Shown here piece after piece: positions 51,901 through 62,746 of a DNA stretch of 64,000 nt. Positions within the stretch are counted from its first letter, which is position 1; the number at the start of each line of letters is the position of its first letter. The DNA lies in assembly GCA_947561715.1 (NCBI GenBank), contig OX387201.1, positions 5,164,001-5,228,000 on the forward strand, written 5' to 3'. Under the pieces are notes generated by a model. It was not told where the DNA came from. It worked only from the letters and a program-made list of their open reading frames with translations, and ran no database searches. This DNA is from Ascidia mentula (lineage: Eukaryota; Chordata; Ascidiacea; Phlebobranchia; Ascidiidae). A program made the position numbers and the translations under genes.

Positions 51901-52486
51901 GATCTGATCTAAACTTGCTCTGTGTCGGAGCTTCGGCAATCCCAAAACAGCATAATGATCTTGATCTTTCCAGTGATTAGGATCCAACGTCTATACATAA
52001 AAGCCAGTGTGGAAAGTTTATTATTTGCATGGGGGATGTTTTATCAGAGATCGTTAATTGCTCAGACAATCGCAATTATTTTCGTGTGTTAATGCATTAG
52101 CTAATATATATTACACAGACTATCGGTAAATTTTTTATAAAAATGTTTTAATTAAATATTTGATGTAAAGTTTCTTTTATATGTGCCAAACATAAGTTAC
52201 CTTTAAGTCTGGATGCTCTTCCAACACAACATCCTCGTTTGGAATTTCTCCCAATTGTTTCTGCTTTCTGACAGTTTTTCTGACTCTTACCAGTTTGTGA
52301 GTTTGATATTCCGTTATAAATTGCCCAACAGGCCCTTAAATCGAACATGTTATATGATGGAAGACGCAAGACAAAAACAAAATTAACAAAAAACGTGGCA
52401 AAAAACAACCAACAGTAAAGATAAACAATACCTTGAAATTTGTAGTGTAGTGCAACTGTCAACAGTTTGTTTCGAGATTTCGACAT
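48942..52486 (-). CDS. DNAJC2: DnaJ homologue subfamily C member 2 (MPP11/ZRF1/zuotin)
   Basis: Twelve exons in phase (52432-52486, 52201-52334, 51891-51990, 51442-51637, 51066-51260, 50839-50991, 50557-50767, 50333-50491, 50058-50233, 49655-49857, 49156-49301, 48942-49004) give 596 residues (human 621). DNAJC2 is the J-protein of the ribosome-associated complex, which stimulates Hsp70 on nascent chains, and in animals it also acts on chromatin. The J domain has [16 protein letters not shown] and the catalytic HPD in LKHHPDKRR. Then come the zuotin block [17 protein letters not shown], the charged Lys/Glu helix, and two SANT domains ([20 protein letters not shown] and [22 protein letters not shown]), ending [14 protein letters not shown], as in human. 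All expected domains are present. The first exon is short and less conserved. Confidence 0.96.
51716..51854. repeat. Short inverted and direct repeats in DNAJC2 intron 3
   Basis: CCTACATTCACAG at 51716-51728 is an exact reverse complement of CTGTGAATGTAGG at 51784-51796. The word ACAGCTGTGAATGTA occurs at 51781-51795 and again near 51840. This could be a small decayed MITE. No target-site duplication was established. Confidence 0.6.
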
Positions 52487-53397
52487 ATTTTTCGCTGGTT
52501 ATAATTGGAACGTTGACCTTGGAGTCGACATTTACAATAACTTCCGTTAAACAAAAACCCACACTTAACCAACTTCCAATTGCGGGAATTTTTCGGAATC
52601 CCAACCTTCTATCGTTGAAGCATGACATAGATTTACTGAAGCGTATAAAATGTTAACCCCGGAGGCAATCATTTCATTTATTTTTTAATCGTGTTGGCGA
52701 AACGGCGGAGTTTCGATAAGAAGAAAAAAATAATAATCGTGAATACACTGATAGGAATATTAAGTAACTGTTTTGCCTGATTGTTGTTTAAGCTACAAAA
52801 CTATTTTATCGCTCGCCGCTCAGAGGAAGCAATTTTTTTATCACATGATATGACATATTTTATAAAACGTTCTGTTGTGATGGTTACACGCTAATGTGAT
52901 ATTAATGTACTGGAAGTTGGCTACTAACTAACTTTGTGTACTGCGTGCCCCTTTGGCCAATCGAAATTGTTAGGATTTTTTATCTAATAATGCTGCTCGA
53001 ATGCATGTCGTTTGTTTTTAATTTTGGAATTTCCATTCGTGATACGATTAAGATATTTAGAAAAGATTTAAAACTAAGAAGGACACTGAATCCTTTTATT
53101 TCCAGCAGTATACGCGTCTTGTTGTTCTTGTACAGCGGTTGCGACTTTGGTTCCTGTTTTTGCAAACGTGAAGGTCATCTTACGTAAGTCTTTAACGTCC
53201 ATGGAAATGCAACACGACCGGAAATAATTCTTGCTTTGCAATGCAGACTTTTTTCAATAGGATAGCATATCATGCAAAATTTACATGTGTTTTTTTTTTG
53301 AGTACAAAAGCAATATTAATTGTTTTTCAGGCCTTCCAGTAACTTTACAGCTGCTGGTTGTTTTGTTTTGTTCTAAACTTTGTTTTCTATTATTGAT
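52487..53397. promoter_or_regulatory. Divergent intergenic region DNAJC2 / AGL
   Basis: About 0.9 kb of AT-rich sequence between divergent starts. A strong acceptor with a pyrimidine tract (TGTTTTTCAG, AG at 53329-53330) lies 67 bp before the AGL start. It suggests a 5' UTR intron or spliced-leader addition. Confidence 0.5.
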
Positions 53398-56300
53398 ATG
53401 GTTGTCTCTGCATCAAGTCCACCTACCCAGATTCGAATTTTGCAACTTGTGTATGGAGAACACAATGAAAGTACACTTTATCGCTTGCAAAAAGGCTGGA
53501 CCTTGAGGTTTGTTCTTGGACCCACTCTTGCTGCTAGAGAGGTAACTGTATATACCAACTTACCACATGATGCGGAGTGCTTTAACCGCAGCCAATACAG
53601 ACCAGTTAAATGGAAAAACACCAAGGCTGATTGCTATGCATCAGTAGAGCTATCCAGAGCTGGATCATTTCAGTATTATTTTAACTGTGATGGTGTAAAA
53701 TCTGGCAGTGGGTACTTTTTAGTTGACCCCACATTTAAAATCGGAGCAGATGAGAGGGTTTTGCCCCTGGATGCAGTTTGCATGCACACAGTATTGACAA
53801 AGTCACTTGGAAAATTTTCGACTTGGTCTGAGCGTCTGATGGTCTCTAAAGAATCTGGTTACAATATGCTGCACTTTACCCCCATCCAGCTCCTTGGATC
53901 ATCTAATTCTTCATATTCCATCGCAGACCAATTAGCTTTGAACACTAGTTTATCAGATGATGGATCTGTATCGTTTAATGATGTTAAAGTTTTTGTTGAT
54001 AAGATGCAAGTTGACTGGTCAATGCTCAGTGCTATTGACTTGGTCTGGAACCACACTGCAACCAATAGTGAATGGCTAAAATCATACCCTGAAAGTGCAT
54101 ATAATTTGGTAAACTCACCATATTTAAAACCTGCATATATAATAGACAGAGCCTTGGTGCACTTGACTTTGGATATTAAGATGGGTAAATATGATAAGCA
54201 GTTTCCGGAGAGGACCATTTCTTGTGAAAAGGGACTGAAACAGCTGCGGAAGATTTTAGAAGAAGACATATTTCCAAAACTAAAGATTTGGGAGTTTTTT
54301 CAGCTTGATGTAGAAAAAGAGTTGAAGGCATTTTCTGATGCAATTAATCAAGGCAAAGCAGAAAAACTTGCTTTTGATCCAGAACAGAAAGTTGAAATGA
54401 TACAGGACATGCTGTTTAAACGTTTTGGCTGCACCATTCATTCTGACATGGCACTAATTCAATTTTATCTTGGAACCAAGGGCAATGTTCACAAAGCCCT
54501 AGAATACTACAGTAGTACATTGAAATGGTTAAATGACAGTATGAAATTGACTATTTTGTCAGATATCAAAGCTGCTGTGGACAACATTATTGCAACAGTC
54601 AAATATGAAAGACTGGATGATCATGGCCCAAAGCTGAGGGAAATTAATGAGAAGCACCCGCTGGTTACATCTTACTTCTGCCATCCAGTTGCAGACACAT
54701 CTGTGGAGGAGGAAGAGAAAACTGTTGTAAACAAGGATGAAAATGGAAGAATGGTGATGGCTCACAATGGCTGGGTGATGGGTGTTGATGTGTTGAAAAA
54801 TTTCGCTGAGTATCCATCAAAGGTATATCTGAGAAGGGAACTTATTTGCTGGGGTGATGCTGTTAAGTTGAATTATGGACAAAAGCCCGAAGATAGCCCT
54901 GCACTATGGCAGAGAATGCGAAAATACACCGAAAGCATGGCAAAGATATTTCATGGTATTAGGATTGACAATTGTCACAGCACACCTATTCATGTTGCTG
55001 AATACATGTTGGATGCAGCTAGAAAGGTCCGTCCAGATATTTATGTCTTTGCTGAGCTTTTCACTGGCAGTGAACAAGTGGATAACATCTTTGTCAATCG
55101 GATAGGAATTACTTCTCTAATTAGAGAAGCTCTTCCGGCTTGGGATAGCAATGAGTTGGGTAGACTTGTGTATTTGTATGGAGGTGAACAGATAGCATCT
55201 TTCACCCAACCCGGGACACAAATTCTCAAACCATCCAGGGCACACGCACTCTTCTACGATGTAACGCATGACAATGAAAGTTTGATCAAGAAACACAGTA
55301 TTCATGATGCTTTGCCATCGAGTGCAGTGGTCTTCATGGCATGTTGTGCTGTAGGCAGCAATAGAGGCCACGATGAGCTTGTACCTCACCATATCCATGT
55401 AGTGAATGAGAAACGCCTTTACCCAAAGTGGGGTGGTAATATCAATGCTGGTTGCTCACATCGCAAGTCTGGTATGGTGGCTGCTAAGCATCTGCTAAAT
55501 GTTCTCCATCAGACAATGGCACTCAATGGCTTCTCCCAAGTGTTTGTTGACCAACGCACCCCTGATGTTGTGGCCATTACAAGACACAACCCACACACAC
55601 ATTACAGCTATGTAATGGTTGCTTACACATCTTTCCGTGACATGGAATCAAAGAGTGTCCCTACTCTGACCATTGAAGGCCAAATAATGGGAATATCAAT
55701 GGAAGCCAAACCAGCAAAATCCAATGCTAGCACTTCAGAGATTTTACAGGCTTTTGCACAGGACACACAGTTTGTTAATGGAGTAGGAAATTATGCATAT
55801 GACATTGAAACTGATATACCACTTGAAATGAGCACCTGCTGTGAGTTTGTTCCTGCAAATGGCGGCAGTGCATGTAATATAAAATTCACTCATTTTCCCC
55901 CTGGCAGTGTAGTTGTTTTAAGGATAAAAATGCTGGAGCAAGCTGATAATTCAACCTCAGCTGTTCGCCAGATTATTGCAGATCTTAAAAGTGATGATTC
56001 AAAATTTGACAAGATAATCTCCACGTTGGATCTTAGATCATTGCATAGAGCTCTTTACCAATGCAGTGAAGAGGAAAAATCAGATGGGCTTGGGATTTCT
56101 GCATATGACATACCTGGTTGGCAAGAACTTAACTACTGTGGAATAGCAGGTATAGCAGTGCCTATGAAAAAAATCAGGTCAAACAATGACCTCGGCCATC
56201 CACTCTGTGCCAACTTACGTGAAGGAAATTGGCTGTTTGACTATACTGCTACAAGACTTCAAAAGCACAAAGAAACCAAAGAGCTTGGAGACTGGTTTGC

Positions 56301-57912
56301 CAAGTGCTTTGCTGTGTTGGGACAAGTTCCACGATATTTAGTTCCAAAGTATTTCGAACCCATCATTACTGCTACTTATGCAAAGCTTCTCAAGGCAACG
56401 TGGAATCGCATGTGCCCTTTTGTCAGAGATTCAAACATATTTGTAAAAAAGTTGGCCTTGGGAGCTGTTTCACTATGTGCTTGTATCCAAGGTGCTAGCC
56501 TTCCAACTATCAATCCTGATTTGGAAGACCTACTGGTGGATGAAAAAGACAAAACCAAGCAGTTGACTTTGTCAATGGCTGCTGGTCTTCCTCACTTTAG
56601 TGCAGGAGTTATGCGATGCTGGGGACGTGACACTTTTATTTCACTTCATGGTCTTTTGCTTGTCACAGGACAATACCTCGATGCCAGAAATCTCATTCTT
56701 GCTTTTGCTGGCTGTCTTCGTCATGGCTTGATTCCAAACCTACTAGGGGAAGGCAAAATTTGCAGGTACAACTGCCGTGACGCTGTATGGTTCTGGTTGC
56801 AGTGCATTCAGGAATACTGTGAGATGCACAGCTACAAGTTGCTCAATATGCCTGTTGCTAGAATTTTCCCTGTCGATGACAGTGACCCTATGCAAGTTGG
56901 TGCTAAAACACAGCCACTGTATGATGTAATGCAGGAGGCATTGCAGCGCCATGTTGATGGCATATCATTCCGCGAGCGTGGTGCTGGACCTGGCATTGAT
57001 AATGACATGTCTGATCTTGGCTTTAACGTAAGTGTTGGTGTGAATCCGGAGACTGGTTTTGTGTTTGGTGGAAACCAACATAACTGTGGAACCTGGTGTG
57101 ATAAGATGGGAAGCAGTGAGAAAGCAGGGAACAAGGGAGTGCCTGCAACTCCACGCGACGGTTCCGCTGTTGAGCTAGTTGCTCTCTGCAAATCAACAGT
57201 CAGTTGGTTGCAACGTGCCAACAACTGCGGAAAGTACCCTTACGATGGGGTTTTTATAAAAAAAGAAAATGTCCCGATCACAAAGCTAGCCTGGTCAGAT
57301 TGGAGCTCCAAAATTGCTGCCAACTTTGAGAAGTGCTTTTTTGTTGGAGATGATGATCAGTCACATCTGGTGCATAAGCGGCACATTTACAAGGACACAG
57401 TTGGAGCATTTCACCCATGGTGTGACTACCAGTTGAGACCGAACTTTCCTTTGGCCATGGTGTATGCCCCTGAGCTGTTTGATACCAAACATGCTTGGGA
57501 TGCACTTAACATCGCCCAAAACAAGCTGCTGGGACCGCTTGGGATGAAAACTCTGGATCCAGATGATTCGCAATATCGTGGTGACTATAACAATGGAAAT
57601 GACTCGAGTGACAAGACAGTAGCAAGAGGTTTCAACTATCATCAAGGTCCTGAGTGGCTCTGGCCGGTGGGGTACTTTTTGAGAGCAAAACTGCACTTTG
57701 CACAATTGATGGGTGAAAAACAGTTAAAAGAAACTGTTGTGTTCATCAAAAGGTACTTAGTGACTCATGAGCTTCACCTTGACAACTCTGAGTGGTCAGG
57801 CCTACCTGAGTTAACCAACCATGATGGAAGTTTCTGTCGTGATTCCTGCCCGATTCAGGCATGGTCCCACGCCACCTTGCTTGACTTGTTCTATGATTTG
57901 TCAAAAATCTGA
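53398..57912 (+). CDS. AGL: Glycogen debranching enzyme, intronless
   Basis: One unbroken frame of 1,504 residues matches human AGL (1,532) over its full length; an in-frame ATG at 53380 would add six residues. The cytosolic enzyme has two activities: 4-alpha-glucanotransferase moves maltotriosyl units, and amylo-alpha-1,6-glucosidase removes the branch glucose. The transferase half shows KESGYNMLHFTPIQLLG, WNHTATNSEW, FHGIRIDNCHSTPIHVAEY (nucleophile Asp at 54967-54969) and VFAELFTGSE (acid Glu at 55054-55056). The glucosidase half shows AAGLPHFSAGVMRCWGRDTF, LRHGLIPNLLGEG, YNCRDAVWFWLQCIQEYC and NYHQGPEWLWPVGYFLRAKL. No frameshift or stop interrupts it and the catalytic residues are intact. 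Human AGL has more than 30 exons, so complete intron absence is remarkable. Confidence 0.98.
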   Translation: MVVSASSPPTQIRILQLVYGEHNESTLYRLQKGWTLRFVLGPTLAAREVTVYTNLPHDAECFNRSQYRPVKWKNTKADCYASVELSRAGSFQYYFNCDGVKSGSGYFLVDPTFKIGADERVLPLDAVCMHTVLTKSLGKFSTWSERLMVSKESGYNMLHFTPIQLLGSSNSSYSIADQLALNTSLSDDGSVSFNDVKVFVDKMQVDWSMLSAIDLVWNHTATNSEWLKSYPESAYNLVNSPYLKPAYIIDRALVHLTLDIKMGKYDKQFPERTISCEKGLKQLRKILEEDIFPKLKIWEFFQLDVEKELKAFSDAINQGKAEKLAFDPEQKVEMIQDMLFKRFGCTIHSDMALIQFYLGTKGNVHKALEYYSSTLKWLNDSMKLTILSDIKAAVDNIIATVKYERLDDHGPKLREINEKHPLVTSYFCHPVADTSVEEEEKTVVNKDENGRMVMAHNGWVMGVDVLKNFAEYPSKVYLRRELICWGDAVKLNYGQKPEDSPALWQRMRKYTESMAKIFHGIRIDNCHSTPIHVAEYMLDAARKVRPDIYVFAELFTGSEQVDNIFVNRIGITSLIREALPAWDSNELGRLVYLYGGEQIASFTQPGTQILKPSRAHALFYDVTHDNESLIKKHSIHDALPSSAVVFMACCAVGSNRGHDELVPHHIHVVNEKRLYPKWGGNINAGCSHRKSGMVAAKHLLNVLHQTMALNGFSQVFVDQRTPDVVAITRHNPHTHYSYVMVAYTSFRDMESKSVPTLTIEGQIMGISMEAKPAKSNASTSEILQAFAQDTQFVNGVGNYAYDIETDIPLEMSTCCEFVPANGGSACNIKFTHFPPGSVVVLRIKMLEQADNSTSAVRQIIADLKSDDSKFDKIISTLDLRSLHRALYQCSEEEKSDGLGISAYDIPGWQELNYCGIAGIAVPMKKIRSNNDLGHPLCANLREGNWLFDYTATRLQKHKETKELGDWFAKCFAVLGQVPRYLVPKYFEPIITATYAKLLKATWNRMCPFVRDSNIFVKKLALGAVSLCACIQGASLPTINPDLEDLLVDEKDKTKQLTLSMAAGLPHFSAGVMRCWGRDTFISLHGLLLVTGQYLDARNLILAFAGCLRHGLIPNLLGEGKICRYNCRDAVWFWLQCIQEYCEMHSYKLLNMPVARIFPVDDSDPMQVGAKTQPLYDVMQEALQRHVDGISFRERGAGPGIDNDMSDLGFNVSVGVNPETGFVFGGNQHNCGTWCDKMGSSEKAGNKGVPATPRDGSAVELVALCKSTVSWLQRANNCGKYPYDGVFIKKENVPITKLAWSDWSSKIAANFEKCFFVGDDDQSHLVHKRHIYKDTVGAFHPWCDYQLRPNFPLAMVYAPELFDTKHAWDALNIAQNKLLGPLGMKTLDPDDSQYRGDYNNGNDSSDKTVARGFNYHQGPEWLWPVGYFLRAKLHFAQLMGEKQLKETVVFIKRYLVTHELHLDNSEWSGLPELTNHDGSFCRDSCPIQAWSHATLLDLFYDLSKI

Positions 57913-58592
57913 CTTTTGTATGGATTCGCCTGAAACTTGAACTATTGTACAAAACCAATTGTAGTATCACTTTAATATATTTGTGCATTGTATCTTCAGT
58001 ATTAGTCACCATTTACACGTGAACAAAATTATTAATATTTTGCCTACCATTTAAGTGCCATGTCAACAATAGTTCAGTTTTGTCAGTAAACTTATATATA
58101 AACTTGCACACACAATGATTTAAATGTATGATACCAGATGGTTTTCCTGAATGCCAAGGTACTACATTATAAACTGTATCACATGTATCAATTGCTTTCT
58201 TGTGAAATGCTGTTCTGCACCATAGCCCCAATTGTTGCAAACTAACTAATGTATTGCAATTCACTAAAAACAAAATGAATGCAGTTTTGTTATATTCTTC
58301 ACAAGCAATTTGCACTTTTTTGTTTCCTTTTGATGTAAGATATCTTCTGTTGCATTTAAAAGTCACAAGTTAGCATTAACTGTGATCGTTAAGAAGTGAT
58401 TTTTGTATAGAAGTGCTATGCCAGGGTGTACATGTAAACAAACCCATGAAAACATGCAGTGTTATGTATGCCTTTGTCAACTTTTTTGTGTTTAATTCTC
58501 ACATCTATAGCCATATCATAATTTATCTTTTTGTTGTGTATTCTAGATTGCAGTACATATTGTTTTTTACACAATAATAGTATAAAGGCAAA
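57913..58592. other. AGL 3' UTR / TMBIM4 upstream region
   Basis: Non-coding AT-rich stretch between two co-oriented genes. An acceptor-like TAATAG (AG at 58579-58580) lies 12 bases before the TMBIM4 ATG. Confidence 0.5.
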
Positions 58593-60381
58593 ATGACTGC
58601 TACGGGAGAATTTACAATGTCCATCGAGGATGATTTTGCCTACAACAACAACGTAAAAGGAGCCCCTACTCAAGTCCGTCTTGGTAAGTTAAATAATGAG
58701 ACGTACATTGTGTTTGACAATAATGCAGTAATGGGAGTACAAGTAGTCAAACAAGATTTGTTTAATTTTTGATCTCTTTTAGGATTTATTCGCAAAGTGT
58801 ATGGAATATTGACTGCACAGCTTGCAGTTACAGCGATTGTGTCAGCCATGTTTATGGCCATCAAACCACTGAAGGAATTCACACAAAATAAGTATATATG
58901 CAAAACCCATCTTCTGACTTTATTATCTAACATTTTTGATGATTTTTGCAGCCAGTTTATGATGATGATTTGCTTGTTTTTGTCATTGGGATTAATTGTT
59001 GCCCTCCACATCAAAAGAACAGAGTTCCCAGTGAACATGTATTTGTTGGCTGCATTCACTCTTGTGGAGTCGTATACTGTTGGAACCGTGGTCACATTTT
59101 ACAAGTAAGCTTCTTGGCGTGGTTGCATACTTCCTGAACGCTTGCACTATGAGTAATGCTGGCCATAATTAACACCTGTATCCTGAAATTTTATATGCAA
59201 TAAAATACATGCAGGATGGACAGTGAATAATTTATTACCAAACACTGCTTCAAAGCAGTTTTTGCATGTGAACTTGTTTGGTTGTACAAGGCTATTGGTA
59301 ATTTAAGTCATATCCCTTACTAAAGTAGGACTTTTTAGACATGATATATTTTACAATTCACATTGATAAATGAATGCATGAACATTAGTACCCTAGGGAA
59401 CCTTGAATACATGCTTATGTCATGTAAACATGCTTACTCTGCACTGTTCAAACAATGCATGATCCTACTCAACCAAAAGATTTGTTCGTCTATAAAATAG
59501 GCAGTATCGAATAGTTCTAAGTGCATATTTTGTATTTTTTATCGAATTTATTCTTTGGTTGCCATTTATTGGTCATTTAGGCATTGTTGGTTCAACAACA
59601 ACCACTTGTGTTGCATTTTAGAGTGGAAATAGTAATCCAGGCTTTTATTCTGACCATTGCTGTATTTGGATCTCTTACCTCCTATGCATTGCAAAGCAAG
59701 AAAGATTACAGTTCATGGGGAGCTGGCTTGTTTGCAGGTCTCTGGGTGCTCATTGGGGCAGGAATAATGGGGGTAAGTAACAATGTGTGCAGGAAAGTTT
59801 GTCATCACTGTCATTTGTCACTCATTGGATAGTGCACCTCCAAATTTGTCAAAAATTATGTTGTGGTGCATTTGTCTGCACAAAGTATTGCGCAACCACA
59901 TTTCTGTCAATTCTGACGTGTTAAACATCTGTTGCAACTACAATGACTACATGTATGAGCTATTTCTGATATCACATGGGCAGAACCTTTAAATCTAAAC
60001 TTGTGTATTTGGTTTCGTCTCCATGATTAATTTGTGTCATACCAGTTCTTGCACTTTCCTTATCTGATTTTTTTCAAACAAATAGTTTCATTTTTTTTCA
60101 TAAAGTTGATAAAAATATTTTCATTATTTGGTCCAACAACGAATCAAGTTCCTCTTTTTTCTTCCCCCAAGGCATTTTTTAACAACGACACATTCGAATT
60201 GATGTGTGCCAGCGCGGGAGCCATGCTTTTCTGTCTTTTTATCATCTATGACACACATCTCCTTATGCACCGTCTCTCTCCAGAAGAATATCTCCTAGCA
60301 TCCATCAGCCTCTACCTAGACGTCATCAATCTCTTCCTGGAAACACTCCGCATTCTGTCCAAGCTCAACCGGAAAAATTAA
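58593..60381 (+). CDS. TMBIM4: Transmembrane BAX inhibitor motif protein 4 (lifeguard 4 / GAAP)
   Basis: Five exons in phase (58593-58683, 58783-58891, 58952-59104, 59622-59772, 60172-60381) give 237 residues (human 238). TMBIM4 is a multi-pass Golgi/ER protein that lowers intracellular calcium-store content and is anti-apoptotic. Membrane segments seen include [71 protein letters not shown] and [20 protein letters not shown]. The family end [20 protein letters not shown] followed by a short basic tail (LSKLNRKN) is typical. The Asp of IIYDTH and the Asp of LYLDVIN, which form the pH-sensing pair in this family, are both present. Confidence 0.95.
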
Positions 60382-60819
60382 TTTTTAAAAATTGTTTCCC
60401 AGCTTCACATTTATCCACTGCACAATGTGTGTTGTAAAGTGTACAAATAGATGCCCGATCGTAAAACGTTTCCAACATCTTCTTGAGATATTGCATAAAT
60501 TTCCTTGGGTCCAGTAGTAGGTTTGTTTTCACCTACACAAATTTATTTAGAAATTGGTTTCAATGCACGGTGTTGTATAGTGTGGGCAATTGCGAAAACA
60601 ATCGCTTGTTCACATTTAATTGTATAAATATATTTCATATGGCAGTAAACTTTATTTTTCCACAAATACTTGCAAATTTTATAGTTTTACCAAACGAACT
60701 GGAATGGTATCAAAACGTAAAAGTACATTCAAACGACATTTTGTTTCTCTTAACTCGCGTTTTTCAATCCTTTGTATCGTTATGGCGATGTAAACTCGTT
60801 TTGTTTGCGTTTCTAAAAT
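60382..60819. other. TMBIM4 3' UTR
   Basis: AT-rich sequence after the stop with no convincing coding signal. It ends against the retroelement fragment. Confidence 0.5.
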
Positions 60820-61050
60820 TGATTTAGTTCGCGGGTACCATCAAGTTCCTGTAACTGACGCCGACATTCCTAAAACGGCAGTGATAACGCCGTTTGGTTT
60901 GTTCGAGTTTCTGCGCATGCCGTTTGGTTTAAAAAACGCTGCGCAAACTTTCCAACGTCTAATGGATTCTGTCTGTCAGGATTTGCCATTTGCATTTGTA
61001 TACTTGGATGACATTTTAATCGCCAGTTCCTCGGCAGTCATACTGGGCAT
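60820..61050 (+). mobile_element. Fossil fragment of a Ty3/gypsy LTR retrotransposon
   Basis: A stretch of roughly 230 bp is similar to the central part of a Ty3/gypsy-type reverse transcriptase. It is an isolated remnant: no gag, protease, integrase or LTR pair was recognised around it. It is therefore a broken fossil, probably of moderate age because the similarity is still easy to read. Ty3/gypsy elements are known from Ciona genomes. Confidence 0.85.
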
Positions 61051-62746
61051 CATTATTTAACAGTGATATCTGCATTGAAAATGCTTTAGAAGGATTTTGT
61101 TGTGATGGCAACGATGCACCAGGAAATACCTTTTATCGATAAGCAATTGGTTGGTACGCACTTGCCCTTACAGTTTACGCAGTGCAATGTTTGTCTTTGT
61201 TGTTGTTTCGTGTTGTAAATAATAACAGCGGAGGTTGAATACATATGTGCTTACGGATGAAAAGAGGAAGTTTTAACGATATTTGTTTCCATTGTTGATG
61301 CATCAATATAATTGCTTTAATATCCACAATGTTTGCGGTAGCTGCATTTTAACCGATTTGGCAAATGCAGCACTAGCTACACGACAAACTGATCCGGCTT
61401 GAAATGTTATTGGGTGCCAAATATTCCAGGGGTGAAAGGGGTAAAATTGTTGGTTTAAAAACAACAGAAAATAAACAAAGGCGCGCTGAACAGCAAATGA
61501 ATTTTAAAAACAAGTTTCTGCGCAAATTTAACATTTCGCAAAACAGAAACAGAAAATATTTTGGAGTTTCCTTGGCGACATTTGCACGCATATTTCTAAA
61601 TAAACGTAACATTTGCACGAGTGCATGAAATGTAACATATATAATAAAAAGTTACTTTTGGCCCTCTACCATATACACAAGTTAACGGAGCAGTGCTTTC
61701 AAAACTTTGCTCGCTTTTATTACCAACTCGATCTGTAAAAGAAGGTTTGCAATATTCCGTAATTTTTCTAGCTTTTAGAAACGGCGGTTCATCTATTTGT
61801 TTTTTATCCGTAGCCGTGTTTTTCTTAATTTGCGTCCTCTCTGCCATGAAGCTTATCATTTTCTGTATCCCCCACTTCAGCTGCAAAGCGAGATTTTTTA
61901 AGGCGTTTCAAAGTTTCCCCAGGCGCTTAATGAAATATTAAAATGCATTTTGTCTTCCAGGCGTGCAGATAAGATTTTTCGTCGCATAGTGCAGTTTCTG
62001 AACAGCAATATTTGCATGATCAGTATAGCAAACAGAGCTCTAAGAACGATTTGTCGTGACAAACCAATGGGCAACATTATACGCTTTTGTTTACCTCGAA
62101 TTGATTCAAAATTGTAACCAGCATGAGAAGCATTAACTGGATGTGCCTAGTCAGGAATGTGCGAAGTGTGTTTGGCGGGTAAAGCGTCTTTCGAAAAGTC
62201 GCAATCCAGCTGAATCCACACATCAAAACCTTCCACACTTCCTTCGCGCGCACACTTTCTTAAGTCGCAAACAACAACCTTCCGCCAAACCGCAGATACG
62301 CTATCAACACGAGGAGTTGACCGGTTGAGCTCAATTTTTATCGGAAAGGAAAATATAGTGTGAAAGTGCCGCGCGGTGCCGATTAGCAAACAACAATAGT
62401 TGGTGGGCGCGTTGTAGAAGCTTCTAAAGCCATCTGCACTGTCGCCGGTAAGATAAGCGCAGTGAAGACGGATACAATGGCTGTAGCAAGCGAGGTGTGA
62501 TTTAGCAAACTAAAACATCGACAGCCCGACTATAAGAGACAACGTGCAGTTCTGTGTTCATTCATACGCTCTGTTTTGTCACAGTAGCAACACAACAGCA
62601 ACCTGAAGGTCAAAAGCTTGTTTGTTACTGAAGTTCATTGTTTTTGAGAGTTTCAGTCTGTTTCTTGTCGGAAAGGCGCAGTCAGTATCAATTATCTGCG
62701 CTCCACTAATTCTGACCCAATTTCAAGGTTCAGATCGTGTTACTTT
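61051..62746. other. Intergenic region left of the coiled-coil gene
   Basis: AT-rich up to about 62,000, then CpG-richer to 62,746, where the promoter of the right-end gene is expected. One possible minus-strand coding piece at 61661-61847 is listed separately. Confidence 0.5.
61661..61847 (-). CDS. Possible minus-strand exon, unrecognised
   Basis: An open frame starts with MAERTQIKKNTATDKKQIDE and runs to PLTCVYGRGPK, followed by a possible donor (GTAACT). Codon content looks protein-like, and the frame is divergent from the gene at 62747. No domain is recognised and no following exon was located, so it may be chance. Confidence 0.25.
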
